In this document: piece by piece, positions 7,259 to 15,314 of the stretch
How the letters are laid out: each line of letters opens with the position of its first letter
Position numbering within the stretch: the first letter of the stretch is position 1
DNA from: Coriobacteriia bacterium
GTDB taxonomy: Bacteria > Actinomycetota > Coriobacteriia > Anaerosomatales > Anaerosomataceae
Length of the DNA: 64,000 nt
Direction of reading: 5' to 3'
Assembly: GCA_030651765.1 (NCBI GenBank)
Contig: JAUSBY010000003.1
Span: forward strand, 62,001 to 126,000
The notes under the pieces: model-generated
What the model saw: only the letters and a program-made list of their open reading frames with translations
Database searches by the model: none
Told to the model about the DNA's origin: nothing
Translations under genes and position numbers: made by a program

Positions 7259-10109
7259 CGACGACATGCCAGGCGGGCGCCGGCCCGCATCTCGCCGCTG
7301 GCGGCCGCTGGCCGATCTGGGCGTCTTCTCGGCGATCTTCGCAGTCGCGCTTGTCTCGGCGGCCTGCTACCTCGTCATCTATCACAAGTCGGCGATCTGG
7401 TCGGTGGACGGGGTCTCGGCGCACTATCCGATGCTCTACTACCTGAACCTGTGGTTGCGCAGGATCGTGTACGACCCCGGGGCCGGCGTGCCGCTGTGGT
7501 CGTGGAACATCGGCCTGGGCTCGGACGTGGTGGGGTCGCTTTCGTGGCCTGTCCTCGGTGATCCGTTCGCGATCATCAGCCTGCTTATGCCGATGGCCAA
7601 GATGGAGCTTGCCTACACGCTTGCATGGGTCGCGCGTCTGTTCGTCGCCGGGCTGGTCGCGTTCGGCTACATCCGGGCGATGGGGGCGCGGGCGCTGGCT
7701 GCCACCGCAGGCGCGCTCGTGCATGTCTTCGCGGTGTTCGCCTTGTACGCTGCGATGCGTCATCCGTTCATGGCCAACGCGCTCGTCTTTCTGCCGCTCG
7801 TCTTATGGGGCATCGAGCGCGCGCTCGACCGGCGTCGGATGTGGTTGCTCCCGCTGGCCGTGATGGCGGCTGCGGTATCCAACTACTACTTCTTTTACAT
7901 GATCACGATCGTCGCGGTGATCTACGCCGTCGCGCGGTACGTGGAACTCACACCGAAGGGGGAGCGCCTGCGCGGCTTCCTGCCCGTCGCGGCTCGTGTC
8001 GGCGGCCTGTACGTGCTCGGCGTGCTCATGGCTGCCGCATCGCTGTTCCCGTCAGCCGCGGCGGTTCTTGCAAGCGGACGCAGCGGTGCCGGCGGGCTGC
8101 CGGATCTTCTGTTCGAGATGAGCGGCTACGTGAGGATGCTCCATCGCCTTACCGCGGGGATCGCTCCCTCGGCGATGCCGTACCTGGGCTTCAGCGCTGT
8201 CGGGATGGCGTTGCTGCCGATCTTGTTCATGCGTCGCGGCAACCTGGCCACCAAAGTCATGCTCGTGCTGTTCCCGGTCTTTGTCGCGCTCCCGATCGTC
8301 GGTTCGGTCTTCAACGGGCTGAGTGCGCCGACCGGCCGGTTCACGTTCGCATGGGGGCTGTTCATCGGTCTGGGCGCGGCCCAGGTCCTTTCGAGCGAGC
8401 AGCGCATCAGCTGGCGGGAGATACGCGCGTCGCTCGTGTTCCTCGCCGTCTACCTCGTCGCGCTCTATGCGAGCGGGGCCGAGATCAAGAGCGCTTCGCT
8501 GCTCCCGCTCGTTCTGGCCGCTTTCGCGCTGCTCGTGATGGCGTTCGAGCACGCGCCTGCTGTCGAGCTAGAGCCGGGATCGTCCGGCATCGGCTCTCGC
8601 CTCGGAGAGGCGTGGACCGCCCCGGCGACGCGGTGGGTGTTCGTGGCCCTGATCGTGGCGGGCATCGCCGGCAACGCGGCGCACCTGTACGACTTCCGCT
8701 ACCAGAACATGCTCTCGTCGTGGTCCGAGCACGACACCGTGCTCGACCGCTACCTCGCGAACTCGGGTATGGCCGCGCAGAAGCTGCCGAAGGACGGCTT
8801 CTATCGTGTGGAGAAGCAGGAGTACGTGATGGGTCCGTACGCCACGTCTCCGTTCTCCAACGACCAGCTCGTCCAGAAGTACTTCGGCACGTCGGGATAC
8901 TCCTCGGTGATGGACAGCGATCTCGTGGACTTCATGGACGAGATGAACAACCGCAGCAGGCACCTGCCGTTCACGTTCCACGGCTTTGATGATCGCGTCG
9001 GGCTGCTGACGCTGCTCGGCGTGGAGTACTACATCGGCATACCGCGCTACGAGCACTACGTGCCGTACGGCTTCGAGCCGGCCGAGGAGTACTCAACCGA
9101 CGAGTACACGGTCTACCGCAACGAGCACGCGCTGCCGATCGGTTTCGTGTACGACCACGCGATCGAGCGCTCGGTCTACGAGGGCATGTCGGTGCTCGAG
9201 AAGCAGCAGGTCATGCTCGACGCGGCCGTGATCGACGACGGCACGCTGCCCGAGCTGCCGCGGGCGGAGCAGGGCGCACCTGTCATCGAGGTCCCGTACG
9301 AGGTGATTGCTACCGAGGGGGTCGATATCGACACCGACGCCCGCTCGCTCACCACGACCGAGGACGATGCGCGGTTGACGCTCGACACGACGCCTGTCGA
9401 GGACGCCGAACTCTATGTGGAACTCGTGAGGCTGGACTTCACGGTGCAGTCGCCGCTCGAGCGGCCCGAGGAGGAGCTCGGCAAGAACCCCTCGCGGCTC
9501 AAGGTCCTGACTGCCGAGCACCGGTACCGGGACTTCGCACAGCCAGGGTTCTCGGAGATCGTCTACGGCGCCGGCGGGCCACGGAAGGTCGTGCGCAGGT
9601 ACCGCGACGGTCATATCTACGCGTGGGGCGACCACTCGCATGTCGTGAACCTCGGGTACAAGGAGTCGGGCGCTGACGAGGTGACCATCGACCTCGATGG
9701 CATCGGTAGCGGCACGTACGAGTCCCTGCACGTCTGGGCGATCCCCATGGCCGCGTATGAGGCGAGCGTGAGCCGGCTGGCCGGACGGGCGATGACCGAC
9801 GTCGAGATCGGCACCAACCGCGTGACCGGTCGGGTATCCTCTGACGTGGACGGCCTGCTCTACCTGAGCATCCCGTTCAGCGAGGGCTGGACCGCCGAGG
9901 TGGACGGCGCGACGGTCCCCACCGTTCGGACGAACACCGCGTTCACCGGCGTTCCGATCGCAGCGGGCGAGCATGACGTGACGCTCAGGTACTTCACCCC
10001 GTGGCTTGCCGAGGGGCTCGTGACGACCGCAGTGGCGTTCGCGGTCTTTGGCGCCGTGATCGTCGTTCCGGTGGCGCGCCGACGAGCCCGGAGAAGCCGG
10101 GCCGCATGA
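7242..10109 (+). CDS. YfhO-family membrane protein (GT-C type glycosyltransferase)
   Basis: About 955 aa. The N-terminal half has ten or more membrane helices with the YfhO hallmark early loop (WSVDGVSAHYPMLYYLNLWLRRI..., GVPLWSWNIGLGSD). The C-terminal half is a large extracytoplasmic domain closed by one last helix (VTTAVAFAVFGAVIVVPVARRR). In firmicutes YfhO transfers a sugar from a lipid carrier made by a CsbB-type GT2 onto lipoteichoic acid, with a GtcA/GtrA flippase; both partner types lie at 12959-14443. The start is uncertain: GTG 7242 has GGAGG 8 bases upstream and overlaps the preceding gene; ATG 7266 is the alternative. The acceptor polymer is unknown. Confidence 0.82.
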   Translation: MAVPDNDDMPGGRRPASRRWRPLADLGVFSAIFAVALVSAACYLVIYHKSAIWSVDGVSAHYPMLYYLNLWLRRIVYDPGAGVPLWSWNIGLGSDVVGSLSWPVLGDPFAIISLLMPMAKMELAYTLAWVARLFVAGLVAFGYIRAMGARALAATAGALVHVFAVFALYAAMRHPFMANALVFLPLVLWGIERALDRRRMWLLPLAVMAAAVSNYYFFYMITIVAVIYAVARYVELTPKGERLRGFLPVAARVGGLYVLGVLMAAASLFPSAAAVLASGRSGAGGLPDLLFEMSGYVRMLHRLTAGIAPSAMPYLGFSAVGMALLPILFMRRGNLATKVMLVLFPVFVALPIVGSVFNGLSAPTGRFTFAWGLFIGLGAAQVLSSEQRISWREIRASLVFLAVYLVALYASGAEIKSASLLPLVLAAFALLVMAFEHAPAVELEPGSSGIGSRLGEAWTAPATRWVFVALIVAGIAGNAAHLYDFRYQNMLSSWSEHDTVLDRYLANSGMAAQKLPKDGFYRVEKQEYVMGPYATSPFSNDQLVQKYFGTSGYSSVMDSDLVDFMDEMNNRSRHLPFTFHGFDDRVGLLTLLGVEYYIGIPRYEHYVPYGFEPAEEYSTDEYTVYRNEHALPIGFVYDHAIERSVYEGMSVLEKQQVMLDAAVIDDGTLPELPRAEQGAPVIEVPYEVIATEGVDIDTDARSLTTTEDDARLTLDTTPVEDAELYVELVRLDFTVQSPLERPEEELGKNPSRLKVLTAEHRYRDFAQPGFSEIVYGAGGPRKVVRRYRDGHIYAWGDHSHVVNLGYKESGADEVTIDLDGIGSGTYESLHVWAIPMAAYEASVSRLAGRAMTDVEIGTNRVTGRVSSDVDGLLYLSIPFSEGWTAEVDGATVPTVRTNTAFTGVPIAAGEHDVTLRYFTPWLAEGLVTTAVAFAVFGAVIVVPVARRRARRSRAA

Positions 10110-10166
10110 GAGAGGTCGCGCATCGGACACCGGTCCGGTGACGCGCAGGAGTCGTGAGGAGCAGCG

Positions 10167-10937
10167 ATGAAGGTAGTGATCCTGGCAGGTGGGCTCGGCA
10201 CCAGGCTCTCCGAGGAGACGCAGGTCAAGCCCAAGCCGATGGCCGAGATCGGCGACAAGCCGATCCTGTGGCACATCATGAAGATCTACAGCTCGTATGG
10301 ATTCAACGACTTCATCATCTGCCTCGGCTACAAGGGGTACGTGATCAAGGAGTACTTCTCGAACTACTTCCTGCACAACAGCGATGTGACCTTCGACATG
10401 CGTGACAACCGCGTCGAGGTGCACCAGAACGCCACCGAGCCCTGGCGCGTGACGCTCGTTGACACCGGGGCCGAGACGATGACCGGCGGGCGCATCAGGC
10501 GGATCGCCCCGTACGTGGAGGACGATACGTTCATGCTGACTTACGGCGACGGCGTGTCCGATGTGGACGTCGCCGCGCTGCTCGCCGATCACCGTGCGAG
10601 CGGTCGGGAAGCGACGCTCACTGCGGTCCAGCCGCTCGGCCGGTTCGGCGCGCTCGAGATCGGTGCCGATGGCACGGTCGACTCGTTCCGCGAGAAGCCA
10701 CTCGGCGACGGCGACTGGATCAACGGCGGCTTCTTCGTGTGCCAGCGCAGCGTGTTCGACCGCATCGCAGGCGACGCGACCGTCTGGGAGCGCGAGCCGC
10801 TCGAGTCGCTTGCCGCCGCCGGCCAACTGCACGCCTACCGCCACGAGGGCTTCTGGCAGCCGATGGACACGCTGCGTGACAAGACGCATCTCGAGGGCCT
10901 GTGGGCCTCGGGCTCCGCGCCGTGGAAGGCGTGGTGA
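10167..10937 (+). CDS. rfbF: glucose-1-phosphate cytidylyltransferase
   Basis: A 256-aa nucleotidyltransferase making CDP-glucose from CTP and glucose 1-phosphate, the first step to CDP-linked deoxysugars. The N terminus has the nucleotide-binding ILAGGLGTRLSEET and KPKPMAEIGDKPILWHIM signatures specific to RfbF, with LTYGDGVSD (metal-binding Asp) and GFWQPMDTLRDK near the end. AGGAG lies 6 bases before the ATG. It overlaps the next gene, rfbG, by four bases (GTGA), so the two steps are coupled. Confidence 0.95.
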   Translation: MKVVILAGGLGTRLSEETQVKPKPMAEIGDKPILWHIMKIYSSYGFNDFIICLGYKGYVIKEYFSNYFLHNSDVTFDMRDNRVEVHQNATEPWRVTLVDTGAETMTGGRIRRIAPYVEDDTFMLTYGDGVSDVDVAALLADHRASGREATLTAVQPLGRFGALEIGADGTVDSFREKPLGDGDWINGGFFVCQRSVFDRIAGDATVWEREPLESLAAAGQLHAYRHEGFWQPMDTLRDKTHLEGLWASGSAPWKAW

Positions 10938-12064
10938 CCGGCGTGAGCCTCTCGCACCTGTTCGGCGGGGCGTACGAGGGCCGGCGCGTCCTCGTCACGG
11001 GGCACACGGGCTTCAAGGGCTCGTGGCTCACGCAGTGGCTCCGGATGCTTGGCGCCGAGGTGACCGGCTACGCGCTCGAGCCCGCGACCGATCCGGCGCT
11101 GTGGGACCTGCTGGCGCTCGAGGGCACGACTGACTCGGTCATCGCCGACGTGCGCGACGGCGCGCGGCTTACGGCGGTCATGGCCGAGGCACGGCCCGAG
11201 ATCGTCTTCCATCTCGCCGCGCAGCCGCTCGTACGGCTCTCGTACGACGAGCCGCACCTTACCTACGAGACCAACGTCATGGGAACGGTGAACGTCCTGG
11301 AGGCGGTGCGCGCAACACCCGGCGTCCGGGCGGTCGTGAACGTCACGAGCGACAAGTGCTACGAGAACCGCGAGATCGACCACGCATACCGCGAGGACGA
11401 GCCGATGGGTGGCTACGATCCCTACAGTTCGAGCAAGGGCTGCGCCGAGCTCGTCGCCTCGGCGTACCGGCGGTCGTACTTCGGCGCCGCAGAGGGTCCG
11501 CGCCTCGCGTCCGTGCGCGCCGGCAACGTGATCGGCGGGGGCGACTGGGCGCTCGACCGCATCGTGCCCGACTGCGTGCGTGCGCTGGCCGCGGGCGAGC
11601 CGATCGTGGTCAGGAACCCCGGCGCGGTGCGACCGTGGCAGCATGTGCTCGAACCGCTCTCGGGCTACCTGTGGCTGGGCGCCCGGCTTCTCGGCGGCGA
11701 GGAGGGCTTCGACGCGGCGTGGAACTTCGGTCCCACACCCGAGGGGCACCTGAACGTGCGGCAGGTCGTCGAGTCGGTCATCGCCGCGTGGGGGAGCGGC
11801 TCGTGGCAGGGGCCGCCGGCCAGCACGCCGCAGCCGCATGAGGCGCACTTCCTGAAGCTCGACAGCACGCGCGCGATCGAGACGCTCGGGTGGCGTCCCG
11901 CGTGGGAGTCCGCCGAGACGCTGGCGCGCACGGCGCGCTGGTATCGCGACTGGTACTCCGGCGAGGGCGACGCCTCCGCGCTCACGCGTGGGGACATCGC
12001 CGCATACGTGGAGGCCGCACGCGCCGCGGGCGCGCTGTGGGTCACCGACGGGGAGCAGTCATGA
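10934..12064 (+). CDS. rfbG: CDP-glucose 4,6-dehydratase
   Basis: A 376-aa extended SDR that converts CDP-glucose to CDP-4-dehydro-6-deoxyglucose. Evidence is the NAD-binding GHTGFKGSW loop (family variant of GxxGxxG), HLAAQPLVRLSY, the catalytic Tyr-Lys pair in YDPYSSSKG, and AGNVIGGGDWALDRIVPD. The GTG at 10934 overlaps the rfbF stop; GTG 10943 is an alternative. The stop overlaps the ATG of the following SDR gene (ATGA). The rfbF-rfbG-SDR set is one translationally coupled unit. Confidence 0.94.
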   Translation: MTGVSLSHLFGGAYEGRRVLVTGHTGFKGSWLTQWLRMLGAEVTGYALEPATDPALWDLLALEGTTDSVIADVRDGARLTAVMAEARPEIVFHLAAQPLVRLSYDEPHLTYETNVMGTVNVLEAVRATPGVRAVVNVTSDKCYENREIDHAYREDEPMGGYDPYSSSKGCAELVASAYRRSYFGAAEGPRLASVRAGNVIGGGDWALDRIVPDCVRALAAGEPIVVRNPGAVRPWQHVLEPLSGYLWLGARLLGGEEGFDAAWNFGPTPEGHLNVRQVVESVIAAWGSGSWQGPPASTPQPHEAHFLKLDSTRAIETLGWRPAWESAETLARTARWYRDWYSGEGDASALTRGDIAAYVEAARAAGALWVTDGEQS

Positions 12065-12945
12065 GGACGGTCGTCACCGGCGGGACGGGATACATCGGCG
12101 GGCGGCTCGTGGCCGAGCTCGTCGGTCGCGGCTGGCCGGTCGCGGTCGTGGTGATCCCGGGCGACCCGGCCCCGCTGCCGGACGGCGTGGCCCGCATCGA
12201 GGACCCGGGGACCGCCTCCGGGCTGGCAGAATCGCTTGCCGGCTTTCGGCCGGACGCGGTGATGCACCTGGCCGCAGCTCAGGATCTCACGGACACACTC
12301 GAGGCGTCGGACCTGCTCGTGACCGCCAACCTCGGCTTCGGCGCGCGCGTTCTTGCAGCGTCGCGCTTCGCCGGAGCCCGTGCGCTCGTGGCGGCCGGGA
12401 CGTACTCGGCACACGCCGACGGTGACGCCGGTTACGCGCCGCAGACGCTGTATGCCGCCACCAAGCAGGCGTTCGGCGCGCTTGCCGGGCACTACCGGCG
12501 CAACACCACGCTTGCCACCGTCGTGCTGGAGCTCTCGGACACCTACGGTCCCGGAGACCGTCGGCCAAAGTTCCTGACCCTCATCGCGGCTGCGGCCGCC
12601 AGCGGCGAGGTGCTGGGGGCCAGCCCGGGCGAGCAGGTGATCCGGCCGCTTCATACCGACGACATCGTCGCGGCGTTCATCTACGCGGCGAGCGCGCTGG
12701 TGGAGGGCCGCGAACTCGGCGGCGCCTACTCGGTGGCGGGCCCCGACGCGGTCACCCTGCGCGAACTCGTGGCGGTCTTCGAGCGCGCGACGGGCACGAG
12801 CGTGACGGTCGAGTGGGGCGCCAGGCCGTATCGCCCCGGCGAGATCATGGTGCCGTGGACCGGCGAGACACTTCCGGGCTGGGCGCCGTCTATCGGCCTC
12901 ACCGAAGGCCTCGCAGCCGTGTACGGTGCGAGCGCCGAAGGGTAG
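12061..12945 (+). CDS. NAD-dependent epimerase/reductase acting on a CDP-6-deoxysugar
   Basis: A 294-aa extended SDR with GGTGYIGGRL at the N terminus, HLAAAQD, a catalytic Tyr-Lys in YAATKQ, and RPLHTDDIVAAF near residue 200. It starts in an ATGA overlap with rfbG, so its substrate is probably the RfbG product. Relatives at this position include CDP-paratose/abequose synthases and CDP-4-dehydro-6-deoxyglucose reductases. No RfbH-like C3 dehydrase is present nearby, which argues for a direct 4-keto reduction giving a 6-deoxyhexose rather than a 3,6-dideoxyhexose. The stereochemistry cannot be told from sequence. Confidence 0.75.
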   Translation: MRTVVTGGTGYIGGRLVAELVGRGWPVAVVVIPGDPAPLPDGVARIEDPGTASGLAESLAGFRPDAVMHLAAAQDLTDTLEASDLLVTANLGFGARVLAASRFAGARALVAAGTYSAHADGDAGYAPQTLYAATKQAFGALAGHYRRNTTLATVVLELSDTYGPGDRRPKFLTLIAAAAASGEVLGASPGEQVIRPLHTDDIVAAFIYAASALVEGRELGGAYSVAGPDAVTLRELVAVFERATGTSVTVEWGARPYRPGEIMVPWTGETLPGWAPSIGLTEGLAAVYGASAEG

Positions 12946-12958
12946 TCTGCCGCTCGCC

Positions 12959-13903
12959 CTACCGCTCCAGCGACTCCTCGATCACGGTGATCGACTTCGG
13001 CTTGATCTGTTTGTAGATCCGGCCGAGGTACTCGCCGATTATGCCGAGGAACAGCGCGTTCAGGCTGATCGAGAACAGGATCAGCACGGTCGTCGTGGCA
13101 AAGCCCTCGGGCCAGTCGGCGTCGAAGAACAGACGCGCGGCGAGCAGCCCGATCGTGCCGAGCACGGTGACAATCGCCACGGTCAGACCGACGTAGCTCG
13201 CGATCCGCAGCGGTACGATCGAGTGGTTGAGGACGGCGTCGATCGACAGCGTGACGAGGTCGTGGAACGTGAACTTGCTCTCGCCGGCGTGACGCGCCGC
13301 CCGATCGTAGGGGATGCCCTTCTGAGAGAAGCCGAGGGAGGCGATGGTCCCGCGCAGGTACGGCTGGGCGTCGGGCATGGCGACGAGCTCGTCTAAGATG
13401 AGGCGGTCGACAAGGCGAAAGTCGCCCGCGTCGAGCGGCAGAGGGTCTTCGCTCAGGAGCGCGACGCCCCGGTAGAAGACCTTCCTCGCCAGATTGATGC
13501 CCCAGCCTTCTTTGCGCGATCGACGGATGCCGTAGACGACCTTGTAGCCGGATTCCCACTCACGGATGAAGTCGGCGATGAGCTCGGGCGGGTCTTGCAG
13601 ATCCACGTCGAGCTGGATAGCCGCAGCACCGCGCGCCTTCGTATAGCCGGTCCAGATGGAGCGCTGGAAGCCGAAGTTACGTGAGAAGCGGAACGCCCGG
13701 ATGCGCGGGTCGCGCTCGGCTAGGGCACGGAGCGCCTCGAAGGTTCCGTCCGTGCTGTGGTTATCGGTGAACACGAGTTCGAAGTCGTAGCCTTCGATCG
13801 AGTCCAGGACTCCGGCGACCCGCTCGTAGAACGCATCGACGTTGCCGATCTCGTTGTAGACCGGGGTCACGATCGACAGCAGGTGGCGTTCGGGTGCCGT
13901 CAT
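12959..13903 (-). CDS. family 2 glycosyltransferase, CsbB/GtrB-like polyprenyl-phosphate sugar transferase
   Basis: A 314-aa GT2 enzyme with SIVTPVYNEIGNVDAFYERV, FTDNHSTDGTF, and QLDVDLQDPPE holding the Asp-x-Asp metal site, followed by GDFRLVDR. Two C-terminal membrane helices around residues 230-300 mark the GtrB/CsbB/DPM1 branch, which loads a sugar on undecaprenyl phosphate at the inner face. Start ATG 13903 has GAGGAGG upstream. It is divergent from the GtrA gene and convergent with the CDP-sugar genes. With GtrA and the YfhO protein it completes a three-part glycosylation set. Confidence 0.9.
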   Translation of the reverse strand: MTAPERHLLSIVTPVYNEIGNVDAFYERVAGVLDSIEGYDFELVFTDNHSTDGTFEALRALAERDPRIRAFRFSRNFGFQRSIWTGYTKARGAAAIQLDVDLQDPPELIADFIREWESGYKVVYGIRRSRKEGWGINLARKVFYRGVALLSEDPLPLDAGDFRLVDRLILDELVAMPDAQPYLRGTIASLGFSQKGIPYDRAARHAGESKFTFHDLVTLSIDAVLNHSIVPLRIASYVGLTVAIVTVLGTIGLLAARLFFDADWPEGFATTTVLILFSISLNALFLGIIGEYLGRIYKQIKPKSITVIEESLER

Positions 13904-13999
13904 CGGGTAACGAACCTCCTCGGTGGACTTTCCCGTGCGGTCCCGGCACGGCATGGACTATCGTATACCAGACCGGGGATCTCCAGAACGGAGCTGAAG

Positions 14000-14443
14000 G
14001 TGCGTCCAGTCAAGTTCGCTGTGGTGGGAGTACTCAATACCGCCGTCGACTTCGTGGCGTTCAACGTGCTGGCGACGCTTATCGGCATGCCCATCATCGC
14101 CGCAAACGTGGCTTCTTACTCGCTCGGCGTCATCAACTCGTACGTGTGGAACCGTCGCTGGACGTTTGGTGACCGTCCGAGTGACCGGCGCCGGTCCGAG
14201 TTCGTCCGCTTCGTGGTCGCCAACATCGCGGGAGCGGGGATCAACACCGCGCTCGTCTGGGGAGCTCTCACGCTCTACCACGCCCTCGTTCCAGCCGCGG
14301 ACCCCGCAGCCGACAGTCCGGTGACGCTTGCTGCCGCCAAGGCGCTTGCGATCGTCGGCAGCATGGTGTTCAACTACACGGTCTTCCACCGCTGGGTGTT
14401 CGTGCCGGGCACGTCGGACGTGGCACAGGTGGACCCGGAGTAG
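14000..14443 (+). CDS. GtrA family membrane protein (lipid-linked sugar flippase candidate)
   Basis: A 147-aa protein with four membrane helices. Hallmarks are VKFAVVGVLNTAVDF at the N terminus, YSLGVINSYVWNRRWTF after helix 2, FVRFVVANIAG, and VFNYTVFHRWVF near the end. GtrA/GtcA proteins help move polyprenyl-phosphate sugars across the membrane. The GTG start at 14000 has GGAG 7 bases upstream. The 96-bp gap to the divergent GT2 gene holds a CCGTGC/GCACGG inverted repeat (13933-13951) and should contain both promoters. Confidence 0.92.
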   Translation: MRPVKFAVVGVLNTAVDFVAFNVLATLIGMPIIAANVASYSLGVINSYVWNRRWTFGDRPSDRRRSEFVRFVVANIAGAGINTALVWGALTLYHALVPAADPAADSPVTLAAAKALAIVGSMVFNYTVFHRWVFVPGTSDVAQVDPE

Positions 14444-14463
14444 TGTAGCCAACGTCCCCCGCG

Positions 14464-14492
14464 TTGCCGCACCCCAGCCAGGCCGCTATACT
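14464..14492 (+). promoter_or_regulatory. tRNA-Ser(GGA) promoter
   Basis: TTGCCG (14464-14469) and TATACT (14487-14492) with a 17-base spacer, 35 bases before the tRNA. The tRNA-Ser(CGA) gene has the same -10 at the same distance. Confidence 0.7.
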
Positions 14493-14527
14493 CGCCTATG
14501 CTGCGGCGGCCGCGACGCCGTCCGCAC

Positions 14528-14620
14528 GGAGAGCTGACCGAGAGGCTGAAGGTGCACGACTGGAAATCGTGTGTGCGGTTTATAGCCGTACCCAGGGTTC
14601 GAATCCCTGGCTCTCCGCCA
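14528..14620 (+). tRNA. tRNA-Ser(GGA)
   Basis: A 93-nt class II tRNA: GGAGAGC pairs with GCTCTCC, discriminator G, encoded CCA at 14618-14620. The anticodon GGA (14562-14564) reads UCC/UCU. The long variable arm and GGTTCGAATCC T-arm are intact. Confidence 0.97.
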
Positions 14621-14631
14621 GATGAAGACCC

Positions 14632-14660
14632 GCAGGCCGCCTCATCCTCAGGCGGCCTGC
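14632..14660 (+). terminator. hairpin terminator after tRNA-Ser(GGA)
   Basis: A perfect 11-bp stem, GCAGGCCGCCT / AGGCGGCCTGC, with a 7-nt loop, 11 bases after the tRNA. It separates the tRNA from the thymidine kinase gene. Confidence 0.7.
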
Positions 14661-14735
14661 GTGCATCCCGGGCATAGGACGGTCCCGTCGAAGGCGGTAT
14701 ATGCTGTACCTGCACGCCGAGCGAGGAGGACACGA

Positions 14736-15305
14736 GTGAGCGGTACAGTCGGGCGGCTTCACGTCATCGCGGGATGCATGAGCAGCGGCAAGACCGGCGA
14801 GCTCATCCGGCTGCTCTCCCGGCACGCCGTCACCGGCGACTCGATGGTCATCTACAAGCACTCGGTGGACTCGCGCGACGGCTGCATGGCCCGCTCGCGC
14901 CTCGGCACGGAGATGGAGGCGCGGGTCGTGTCCGAGCCGTCCCGGATCATGGCAGACGGATGCCGGGTCGTGGCGATCGAGGAGGGGCAGTTCTTTGGCG
15001 AGGGGCTCGTCCCGGTCGTTCGCAGACTGCTCCGAGACGGCGCGCTCGTGTACGTGACCGGCCTCAACCAGGACTTCCGCGGCGAGCCGTTCGGCGTGAT
15101 GCCCGTGCTCATGTCCCTTGCCGATGAACTCACGCTGCTCACCGCCATCTGCCAGACCTGTCACGGTGTGGGCACGCGAACCCAGCGGATAATCGATGGC
15201 GCCCCCGCGCCATGGGACTCGCCGCTCATCCTCGTCGGCGGCGGCGACTTCTACGAGGCGCGCTGTCCCGACTGTCATGACGTTCCGGGACGGCCGAACG
15301 GGTAG
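14736..15305 (+). CDS. tdk: thymidine kinase, type II
   Basis: A 189-aa enzyme that phosphorylates thymidine in the salvage pathway. The P-loop is GCMSSGKTGELI (residues 12-20), the active-site region is AIEEGQFF, the lasso is GLNQDFRGEPFG, and two CxxC-type pairs (CQTC, CPDC) form the structural zinc site. Length and order fit the TK1-like family. The GTG at 14736 has GAGGAGGA 5 bases upstream. It stands alone between a tRNA terminator and a convergent regulator gene. Confidence 0.95.
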   Translation: MSGTVGRLHVIAGCMSSGKTGELIRLLSRHAVTGDSMVIYKHSVDSRDGCMARSRLGTEMEARVVSEPSRIMADGCRVVAIEEGQFFGEGLVPVVRRLLRDGALVYVTGLNQDFRGEPFGVMPVLMSLADELTLLTAICQTCHGVGTRTQRIIDGAPAPWDSPLILVGGGDFYEARCPDCHDVPGRPNG

Positions 15306-15314
15306 CCGCAGCTG

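Noticed and set aside
9093-10889. 598-codon frame on the minus strand
   Set aside because: Antisense to the YfhO-like gene and rfbF, with no ribosome site and a composition typical of GC-rich shadow frames.
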